Below are positions 1 to 5,099 of a stretch of 5,099 nucleotides of DNA, piece after piece; position 1 is the stretch's first letter; each line of letters begins with the position of its first letter. The position numbers and the translations under genes are program-made. The stretch comes from Fimbriimonadales bacterium (lineage in GTDB: Bacteria > Armatimonadota > Fimbriimonadia > Fimbriimonadales > Fimbriimonadaceae), in NCBI GenBank assembly GCA_026392145.1, contig JAPLCS010000385.1:1-5099 (forward strand). The letters are read 5' to 3'. Below the pieces are notes generated by a model. The model was given only the letters and a program-made list of their open reading frames with translations. It was not told the origin of the DNA and searched no databases.

Positions 1-1
1 C

Positions 2-523
2 ATCGGTCCCCTCATCGATAAAGGATCGTTCCTCGGAATGCAATCGGCACTAGAAAAAATTAAGCCCGAAGCAACTGAAATCGTGGGTGGTGAGAGAGTT
101 CAAGTAAAAGAGTGCCCCAACGGGTTTTATGTGCATCCAGCCGTAGTCAAACTCAACGAGCAATCTGAAACAATCTTCACAGAAACGTTCGCACCAATCA
201 CTTACGTCATGCCCTACGACTCCCTTGAAGAAGTCATCGAGGATCACAATACGGTACCGCAAGGACTCAGTTCAGCAATCATGACCACCGACGTCCGAGA
301 CGCTGAGTTCTTCAAGAGGTACAGCGACTGTGGCATCGCCAACGTGAATATCGGTACCAGTGGTGCAGAAATTGGTGGAGCCTTCGGAGGCGAAAAAGAA
401 ACCGGTGGAGGCCGAGAGTCAGGCTCCGATTCCTGGAAGGCGTACATGAGACGACAAACCAGCACAACCTACTTTGGAAGAGCAAAACCTGCGCTCGCTC
501 AAGGCATCAAATTCGACTTCTAA
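2..523 (+). CDS. ALDH7-family aldehyde dehydrogenase, C-terminal part (5' end outside window); probable alpha-aminoadipate-semialdehyde dehydrogenase
   Basis: NAD(P)-dependent oxidation of an aldehyde to a carboxylic acid; in this subfamily typically L-2-aminoadipate semialdehyde (piperideine-6-carboxylate) in lysine degradation, in the cytoplasm. The frame is open from base 2, before the first ATG at 38, and the upstream residues ([12 protein letters not shown]) continue the family pattern, so this is a truncated gene and not one that starts at 38. About 173 residues are visible. The ETFAP segment is the cofactor-contacting ExFxP motif. The run [17 protein letters not shown], followed by [18 protein letters not shown], is characteristic of ALDH7/antiquitin proteins, as is the ending LAQGIKFDF. 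The catalytic Cys and Glu lie upstream of the window and cannot be checked. It converges on the GAPDH gene. ALDH7 membership is close to certain; the exact substrate is inferred from the family. Confidence 0.9.
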   Translation: MGPLIDKGSFLGMQSALEKIKPEATEIVGGERVQVKECPNGFYVHPAVVKLNEQSETIFTETFAPITYVMPYDSLEEVIEDHNTVPQGLSSAIMTTDVRDAEFFKRYSDCGIANVNIGTSGAEIGGAFGGEKETGGGRESGSDSWKAYMRRQTSTTYFGRAKPALAQGIKFDF

Positions 524-543
524 TTCCGACAAACACTCGAGAC

Positions 544-577
544 AAAAAATCGCCCACTCCTAAAAGAAGTGGGCGAT
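544..577 (-). terminator. Rho-independent terminator of the GAPDH (or MFS-GAPDH) transcript
   Basis: A perfect 10-bp inverted repeat (ATCGCCCACT at 549-558, AGTGGGCGAT at 568-577) encloses a 9-nt loop. Read on the - strand it is followed by a run of T (the A run at 544-549), the classical intrinsic terminator shape, 27 nt past the GAPDH stop codon. On the + strand the hairpin is followed by ACTAGTT with no T tract, so it is at best a weak stop for the convergent ALDH transcript. Confidence 0.88.
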
Positions 578-603
578 ACTAGTTAAAGGCTCACCGGCTC
601 TAA

Positions 604-1614
604 TTAAAGACCAGCGTTAGCAACAAAATTCACAATATCCGCGATTCGGCAGCTGTAACCCCATTCGTTGTCATACCAGCTCACAACCTTTGCCATGTTT
701 CCAATGGTAATCGTATCCACCGCACTAAATATGGAGCTGTGGCTATTTCCACGGAGGTCAGTTGAAACCAGCTCTTCTTCAGAATATTGCAAGTAACCCT
801 TCATAGAGCCCTCGGCATATTCCTTCATGGCCGCATTGATTTCAGCGACGCTCGCTTCCTTGTTCAAAACCGCAGTGAAGTCAACGACTGAAACAGTAGG
901 AGTAGGAACTCGGAAAGCCATACCAGTGAACTTGCCCTGAAGCTCAGGAATAACCAAGCCAACAGCTCGTGCAGCACCAGTTGCCGCAGGAACGATATTC
1001 TGAGAAGCCGCTCGAGCATCTCTCAAGTCCTTAGAAGCCGTATCCTGAGTTCGTTGCGAATTAGTGAACGCATGAACAGTAGTGAGCAAACCCTTTTCAA
1101 TCCCAAATCGCTCGTGAAGAACCTTGGCAACCGGAGCAAGTCCATTGGTCGTGCAGCTTGCATTAGAAATAACATGATGCTTTGATGGGTCATACATGTC
1201 ATGGTTCACGCCAAGAACCACCGTTAAGTCTTCATTCTTAGCAGGTGCGGAGATAATGACTTTCTTTGCCCCACCTTTCTTGTGGTCGACTGCCTTAGTC
1301 GCGTCGGTAAAAAAGCCGGTGGACTCAATAACGATGTCCACACCCTGTGATCCCCATGCAATCGCTCCCGGATCCTTTTCAGCAAAAACCGTTATTGGCT
1401 TACCATTCACAGTAATCGTCTTTTCGTCATGCTCAACGGTTCCATTGAAATTTCCGTAAGTGGAGTCGTATTTCAATAGATGAGCATTTGTCTTGGTGTC
1501 GGTGAGATCATTGACGGCAACAACTTCGATGTCATTGGGATATCGCTCTAAAATGGTTCGAAGGGATAGACGACCAATTCGTCCAAAACCGTTAATACCT
1601 ACGCGCACTGGCAT
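604..1614 (-). CDS. gap: Type I glyceraldehyde-3-phosphate dehydrogenase (phosphorylating)
   Basis: Converts glyceraldehyde-3-phosphate, phosphate and NAD(P)+ to 1,3-bisphosphoglycerate in cytoplasmic glycolysis, and the reverse in gluconeogenesis. The 336 residues match the usual family length. The N-terminal Rossmann fold begins GINGFGRIGR (residues 6-15). The active-site motif ASCTTN is at 152-157 with catalytic Cys154, and His181 (TTVHAFTN) is the general base. The C-terminal WYDNEWGYS is at 313-321. Asp36 (VAVNDL) is at the position that favours NAD by binding the adenosine ribose. However, the Leu-Pro pair found in typical NAD enzymes (DLPHKD) is Thr192-Ala193 here (DTASKD), so cofactor preference is not fully clear. 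The ATG start fits the family N-terminus exactly, although only a weak GAG lies upstream. It lies 27 nt downstream of the MFS gene on the same strand and ends before a strong intrinsic terminator. Confidence 0.97.
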   Translation of the reverse strand: MPVRVGINGFGRIGRLSLRTILERYPNDIEVVAVNDLTDTKTNAHLLKYDSTYGNFNGTVEHDEKTITVNGKPITVFAEKDPGAIAWGSQGVDIVIESTGFFTDATKAVDHKKGGAKKVIISAPAKNEDLTVVLGVNHDMYDPSKHHVISNASCTTNGLAPVAKVLHERFGIEKGLLTTVHAFTNSQRTQDTASKDLRDARAASQNIVPAATGAARAVGLVIPELQGKFTGMAFRVPTPTVSVVDFTAVLNKEASVAEINAAMKEYAEGSMKGYLQYSEEELVSTDLRGNSHSSIFSAVDTITIGNMAKVVSWYDNEWGYSCRIADIVNFVANAGL

Positions 1615-1641
1615 AAGCTCAAGTTTACCGCATCGATTTTT

Positions 1642-3084
1642 TTAGTCCGAAATGGCAGATGGATTCACGATCGAAGTACCCGTAGATTCAGCGGATATCT
1701 CTCCCGGCACTACCAAATCATCCGACTCACTAACGTCTCTCGCCTCAGCATCAATCACCGATTCAACGGGCTCAACAGGTGCCGTCGCAACACCAGAGAC
1801 ATTCAAAATCTTGAGACTCAAAAGCCACGCCGCCGTAATACAAACAGCACATCCTAAAAACGGCGAATACCGTCCAAAATCGGCACCCAAGTGCAGTTGC
1901 TGCCCGAGTGGTTGAAGCTTTTCATACATGGCCGACCCAATAGGTGCCCCAACCATGGCTCCAACCCCCTGAGCCGTCATCACCGCACCAATATTTGTGG
2001 CTCGCTTGGTCGGATTGATATCACTTACACTCGCCATCCAAGCGGGAATCGTTAGCAAAAACCCAATCCCAACTGGCAATCCACCAATCAACAGCATCCA
2101 AGGGTGTCGCAAGAACGGCAAGAAGGCACCGAGAGCAATCAGCCAAATGCCCACCATACCAATTCCCAACCCCAAATGAACGGTTCGAACCCTCCCAAAT
2201 TTTTCGCCGATACTTGCCATCTTTCCGCTCAAAGCCGCCATCGCAATCGCCCCAGGAAAAATCATCAGCCCAATAAATGACTCACTCATATTGAACTGCT
2301 GAACAGGGAAGATTTTGAAGATTGCAAGTGGAAACCCAACTCCCATGAAAGCAACCACCGCAAGCATCAGAAATTCAGGAATCTGCCTCAATGATTCAAT
2401 AAAGTCTTTCACACCAGAGCCGTGGGGCTCATCAGCCGCTACTGGTTGAGCCTCTTTAACCCGAGTGGAGGCAAATGAGGCTCCAACGAATAATCCTATA
2501 GCAAGCAAAATTCCCGCATACTTGGTACCAGCCAAGTCGTTTGCAATACCGCCAATCGGATACGCCAACGCGATTCCCACCATATAACAGGCGTTCAGAT
2601 AACTCATCGACTGCTGTCGTTCGCTATCGCTCACCACAGCATTCATTTGTGCAAATGCAGCCGGCCACAACATCGCCACCGCAAGTCCATCCATTGCACG
2701 AAGTCCAATGAACGCCAAAACTTCCAGCGGCGCACCATTCATGTGCGGCACCAATAAGCTCAAAATCGAAGTGACAACGCTAATGACAGGACCCGCAATC
2801 AATAACTTCCGAGTTCCAAATCGATCCGCAATGTGACCTGTAATCGGCTTAAAGGCGGCCTCACAGAATAAAAAAGCCACCAGTACCAGACCCATGACCG
2901 ATTCGCCAAACTTTCTGTCTCCTGTCAGATAAACAGGCATGGTCGAAAGATTGAGCGTGGCGTAACCGATCTCGGCAAAAAGGGCAATCAGAAGAACATT
3001 TTGCACCTCTCTCCGCCTCCAACAAGGAACCGGAGAACCCTCGGTTGTAACTGTCTCCATCATTTCTCTCAATAGCTTCCGCAA
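1642..3084 (-). CDS. Major facilitator superfamily transporter, 12 membrane segments, substrate unknown
   Basis: Inner-membrane secondary transporter; multidrug or metabolite efflux is the general expectation, but the substrate is not identifiable. Up to 480 residues, with about 12 hydrophobic segments between residues 28 and 427 and a central hydrophilic loop near 207-235. MFS motif A is clear between segments 2 and 3 (GHIADRFGTRK, 83-93), with a degenerate copy after segment 8 (GKMASIGEKFGRVR, 287-300). Arg129 and Gly133 in segment 4 fit motif B. AYPIGG (174-179) in segment 5 resembles antiporter motif C, and GAPIG in segment 11 mirrors it. Residues about 431-480 form a soluble tail rich in Asp, Glu and Ser. 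The longest frame opens with TTG at 3084; ATG at 3063 or 3060 is equally possible, and GAGAG 5 nt before the 3060 ATG favours the latter (472 residues). It ends 27 nt before the GAPDH start with no terminator between, so co-transcription is likely. Confidence 0.88.
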   Translation of the reverse strand: MRKLLREMMETVTTEGSPVPCWRRREVQNVLLIALFAEIGYATLNLSTMPVYLTGDRKFGESVMGLVLVAFLFCEAAFKPITGHIADRFGTRKLLIAGPVISVVTSILSLLVPHMNGAPLEVLAFIGLRAMDGLAVAMLWPAAFAQMNAVVSDSERQQSMSYLNACYMVGIALAYPIGGIANDLAGTKYAGILLAIGLFVGASFASTRVKEAQPVAADEPHGSGVKDFIESLRQIPEFLMLAVVAFMGVGFPLAIFKIFPVQQFNMSESFIGLMIFPGAIAMAALSGKMASIGEKFGRVRTVHLGLGIGMVGIWLIALGAFLPFLRHPWMLLIGGLPVGIGFLLTIPAWMASVSDINPTKRATNIGAVMTAQGVGAMVGAPIGSAMYEKLQPLGQQLHLGADFGRYSPFLGCAVCITAAWLLSLKILNVSGVATAPVEPVESVIDAEARDVSESDDLVVPGEISAESTGTSIVNPSAISD

Positions 3085-3210
3085 GCCCTAAAACAACTGC
3101 GATGCACTTGCCTTAAAGCTACACATGGCACGCTTCCGTTAGTACGTCGCAATCTCCCTCTAGGATGCAATTCCGATAACCGCCACCTTAATGGTACTTC
3201 CGATTTTAAC
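3085..3210. promoter_or_regulatory. Divergent intergenic region between the MFS gene (-) and the isomerase gene (+)
   Basis: The two flanking genes are transcribed away from each other, so promoters for both should lie here (or as far as 3261 if the isomerase starts at 3262). I looked for -35/-10 pairs and operator-like palindromes on both strands and found none convincing. Weak -10-like words occur (GATAAC at 3175-3180 on +, TTTAAG near 3112-3117 on -), but without a good -35 partner. The regulatory role is inferred from gene orientation only. Confidence 0.4.
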
Positions 3211-4314
3211 ATGATTCCTTTACTGGCAGGAAACCGAGGTTTCATCGGTAAACTGACAATCATGTCCGTCGACCTCAATTCCCGCTCCGCAGTGACCGCA
3301 TTGGACCCCAATAAAATGTGGTTCTTCACCGAAGAATATGCCAACCAATGCAGAAAGGCGCTCACCCTTGGAGACGGAATTGAGCTACCAAAAGGTGACT
3401 ATAACCTCGCTATGCTCACCGGCTTAGGTGGCTCCGCCGTCGGGGGTGACTACGTACGAGCAATGTTCGAAGCCTACGGTTCAATCCCGTTCATCGTGAA
3501 CCGCGACTACCACATGCCCTCGTACATCGGACCTAAAACTCTCGTGTTTGCGACCAGCTACAGCGGAAATACGGAAGAAACCCTCTCGGCCTACCAAGAA
3601 GCCAAGGCCGCAGGTGCCACTATCGTGTGCGTCACAAGCGGAGGCAAACTCAAGGAATGGGCTCTGGCAGATGGATTTGCTGTCATCACCGTCCCCGGCG
3701 GACAACCACCACGAAGCGCACTCGGCTACATGCTCATTCCCGTGCTTGCCGCCGCAATTTCCATGGGTCTTCTCCCAGAGCAAAACTTTGATGCAGCTTT
3801 TAAGTTCCTCGAATCCCTCAAAAACGAGTGGACAATCGAAGGATCAAACCCCATAGCCAAAAACCTGGCCCAAGAGTTACACGGAGCACTCGGAATCATC
3901 TACGGACTCGGACCGTGGCAGGCAATTATTGCCAATCGATGGAAGGGGCAAATTAACGAAAACTCCAAAAACCACATCTTCGTGAATGTATTCCCAGAGC
4001 TCAACCACAACGAGATTCTCGGCTGGGTCAAAGCCGATGGTCAAGGTGTTGCCAAATACGTTGGCATCGTGTTAGAGGACGGATTCGAAAGCGACAAAAT
4101 GAAGAAGCGAGCAGAAGTAACTGAGCGATTAGTCGCCGATAAGTGCCACTTCACCCACGTTCAAGCCCCAGGCTCGAACCTTCTCGAAAAACTCCTCGGC
4201 CTGACCTACTTAGGTGATTTTGTGAGCCTCTACTTGGCCGCCCTCAATCAGGTCGACCCAGAAAACATCGACTCCATAAACATCCTCAAAACCGAGCTAT
4301 CCAAGGTGCAATAA
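3211..4314 (+). CDS. Bifunctional phosphoglucose/phosphomannose isomerase (SIS-domain, archaeal-type PGI/PMI)
   Basis: Interconverts glucose-6-phosphate and fructose-6-phosphate, and in this family usually also mannose-6-phosphate and fructose-6-phosphate, in the cytoplasm. The N-terminal SIS domain (about residues 65-185) shows GLGGSAVGGD (71-80) and the sugar-phosphate loop SYSGNTEET (116-124). The C-terminal bact-PGI_C-type domain shows INENSK (248-253) and FPELNHNEILGW (261-272). Glu250 and His266 match by motif and 16-residue spacing the catalytic Glu203 and His219 of the characterised Pyrobaculum enzyme, and Lys360 near the C-terminus is a candidate for the catalytic lysine. This is not the classical PGI fold family. 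The longest frame (367 residues) starts at 3211. The internal ATG at 3262 (350 residues) places the conserved LDPNKM segment 14 residues in, as is usual for relatives; neither start has a good Shine-Dalgarno, so 3262 is a serious alternative. aspS follows after 38 nt on the same strand. Confidence 0.92.
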   Translation: MIPLLAGNRGFIGKLTIMSVDLNSRSAVTALDPNKMWFFTEEYANQCRKALTLGDGIELPKGDYNLAMLTGLGGSAVGGDYVRAMFEAYGSIPFIVNRDYHMPSYIGPKTLVFATSYSGNTEETLSAYQEAKAAGATIVCVTSGGKLKEWALADGFAVITVPGGQPPRSALGYMLIPVLAAAISMGLLPEQNFDAAFKFLESLKNEWTIEGSNPIAKNLAQELHGALGIIYGLGPWQAIIANRWKGQINENSKNHIFVNVFPELNHNEILGWVKADGQGVAKYVGIVLEDGFESDKMKKRAEVTERLVADKCHFTHVQAPGSNLLEKLLGLTYLGDFVSLYLAALNQVDPENIDSINILKTELSKVQ

Positions 4315-4330
4315 GGTTCGCTTGAGCCTT
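4313..4330 (+). other. Small hairpin at the isomerase stop codon
   Basis: AAGGTTC (4313-4319) and GAGCCTT (4324-4330) can form a 7-bp stem with one G-U pair and a 4-nt loop. It begins within the isomerase stop codon and lies just before aspS. No T tract follows, so it is not a standard intrinsic terminator. It may be chance, a partial transcription brake, or an RNA-processing or stability element. Confidence 0.3.
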
Positions 4331-4340
4331 TAGGTATTCT

Positions 4341-4346
4341 GGTAGG
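4341..4346 (+). promoter_or_regulatory. Shine-Dalgarno-like site of aspS
   Basis: GGTAGG lies 6 nt before the ATG at 4353, a normal spacing. It supports that ATG as the aspS start and is the best ribosome-binding site in the window. Confidence 0.55.
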
Positions 4347-4352
4347 TTCAAA

Positions 4353-5099
4353 ATGGCATTTCAAAAGCGAACCATAGAATGTGGAGAATTGAGGGCATCC
4401 CACGAGGGACAGACCGTCGTTCTTAATGGCTGGATTCACCGAGTGCGAGACCTCGGTGGACTTTGGTTCGCTGATATGCGTGATCGAACAGGCACCGTTC
4501 AACTGTTCCTTGAACCCGAAAAGTTTCCCAATCGTGCCGAAATCAGAAACGAAACTTGCCTTCAAATTATCGGCAAAGTGGCAATGCGGGAGCCAAAGGA
4601 CCGCAACCCCGAACAACCTACCGGCGACATTGACGTCATTATCGAAAGCTACGAAGTGCTAGGCACCGCCAAGCCCTTACCCTTCCCAGTAAGCGATGAA
4701 GTCGCAATGAACCAGGTAAGCGAAGACCTGCGTATCAAGCACCGCTATCTCGACCTCCGACGTGCCTCAATGTACCGAGGTCTGGCAATTCGAGCCGCCG
4801 CGAATCGACGCATCAGAGAGTTTCTCAACGGACGAGCATTTGTAGAAGTTGAAACCCCAATCATTACCAAATCAACGCCAGAAGGTGCCAGAGACTATCT
4901 CGTGCCGTACCGACAAGAAGCCGGACTTTGGTATGCCCTCCCTCAATCACCGCAACAGTACAAACAAATGCTGATGGTAGCGGGAGTAGAACGCTACTAC
5001 CAAATCGCTCGTTGCTTCCGCGATGAATCCAGCCGATCCGACCGACAACCAGAATTCACCCAACTTGACCTTGAAATGTCTTTCATCACCCAAGAAGAC
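4353..5099 (+). CDS. aspS: Aspartyl-tRNA synthetase, N-terminal 249 residues (3' end outside window)
   Basis: Class II aminoacyl-tRNA synthetase that attaches aspartate to tRNA-Asp using ATP, in the cytoplasm. The frame runs from ATG 4353 to the last base without a stop, so the gene is cut by the window edge; bacterial AspRS is normally near 590 residues, so over half is missing, including motif 3. The OB-fold anticodon-binding domain occupies about residues 1-110 (LNGWIHRVRDLGG at 24-36, FADMRDRTG at 39-47). The catalytic core begins with SEDLRIKHRYLDLRR (123-137), motif 1 around 155-172 (FVEVETPI), the STPEGARDYLVP segment (174-185), the QSPQ flipping loop (198-201) and motif 2 (YQIARCFRDE at 216-225 through EFTQLDLEMSF at 234-244). 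Leu34 and Lys82 are of the kind seen in AspRS specific for tRNA-Asp. The start matches the family N-terminus. It lies 38 nt after the isomerase gene and could be read from the same transcript. Confidence 0.97.
   Translation, partial: MAFQKRTIECGELRASHEGQTVVLNGWIHRVRDLGGLWFADMRDRTGTVQLFLEPEKFPNRAEIRNETCLQIIGKVAMREPKDRNPEQPTGDIDVIIESYEVLGTAKPLPFPVSDEVAMNQVSEDLRIKHRYLDLRRASMYRGLAIRAAANRRIREFLNGRAFVEVETPIITKSTPEGARDYLVPYRQEAGLWYALPQSPQQYKQMLMVAGVERYYQIARCFRDESSRSDRQPEFTQLDLEMSFITQED

Noticed and set aside
584..609. Short repeats near the GAPDH stop: GGCTC twice, and TTAAAG on either side
   Set aside because: The units are 5-6 nt long in an 80-nt gap, which is expected by chance; there is no sign of an insertion or attachment site.
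1196..1459. Open frames antisense to GAPDH (1196-1459) and to the MFS gene (1652-1915, 1997-2179)
   Set aside because: Each is a shadow of a gene with clear family motifs; none has its own ribosome-binding site or recognisable protein features.
3085..3210. Possible tRNA, riboswitch or small RNA in the divergent region
   Set aside because: I found no cloverleaf, stable long stem or terminator-like structure there.
3069..3365. 98-codon open frame on the - strand spanning the divergent promoter region and the isomerase 5' end
   Set aside because: It overlaps the isomerase coding sequence and the MFS start, resembles no family I know, and has the irregular Cys/Arg/Ser-rich composition of a shadow frame.
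3481..3856. Open frames within the isomerase gene on both strands (3481-3783 -, 3548-3856 +)
   Set aside because: They lie inside the SIS-domain coding region, which is read in the frame holding all conserved motifs.
4248..4616. 122-codon open frame on the - strand across the isomerase end and aspS start
   Set aside because: It is antisense to two well-supported genes and the translation shows no recognisable motif.
4426..4662. 78-codon + strand frame inside aspS
   Set aside because: It is a shifted frame of aspS, whose own frame shows continuous AspRS homology through this stretch.

Overview
This window looks like ordinary bacterial chromosome carrying core metabolic and translation genes. 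It contains five protein-coding genes, two of them cut by the window edges. I see no mobile element, CRISPR array, tRNA/rRNA gene or phage gene. GC content is close to one half. CGA is the commonest arginine codon in the four genes I counted, which is unusual in bacteria, and Shine-Dalgarno sequences are weak. The protein families (archaeal-type bifunctional phosphoglucose/phosphomannose isomerase, bacterial AspRS, ALDH7-type dehydrogenase) suggest a deep-branching, non-proteobacterial lineage. Armatimonadota/Fimbriimonadia is a guess from general impression, not something the sequence proves.

Layout from left to right: (1) the 3' end of an ALDH7-family aldehyde dehydrogenase on the + strand, 2-523; (2) a short convergent gap with a strong hairpin at 549-577, whose U-tract lies on the - strand side, so it terminates the gene coming from the right; (3) a complete glyceraldehyde-3-phosphate dehydrogenase on the - strand, 604-1614; (4) a 12-segment MFS transporter on the - strand, 1642-3084, only 27 nt upstream of the GAPDH gene, so the two may share a transcript; (5) a divergent intergenic region, about 3085-3210 or up to 3261; (6) a bifunctional phosphoglucose/phosphomannose isomerase on the + strand, 3211-4314; (7) a 38-nt gap with a small hairpin and a Shine-Dalgarno-like site; (8) the first 249 codons of aspartyl-tRNA synthetase (aspS) on the + strand, 4353 to the window end.

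Functionally, the isomerase (glucose-6-P / fructose-6-P, and probably mannose-6-P) and GAPDH are two glycolysis/gluconeogenesis steps on opposite sides of one divergent promoter region. The ALDH probably oxidises aminoadipate semialdehyde in lysine breakdown or a similar aldehyde, and AspRS charges tRNA-Asp. The MFS substrate cannot be told from sequence. I found no convincing evidence of a previously undescribed system. The points most worth a second look are the MFS-GAPDH pairing, the cofactor-site residues of GAPDH, the CGA codon preference, and the residues suggesting that AspRS is tRNA-Asp specific.
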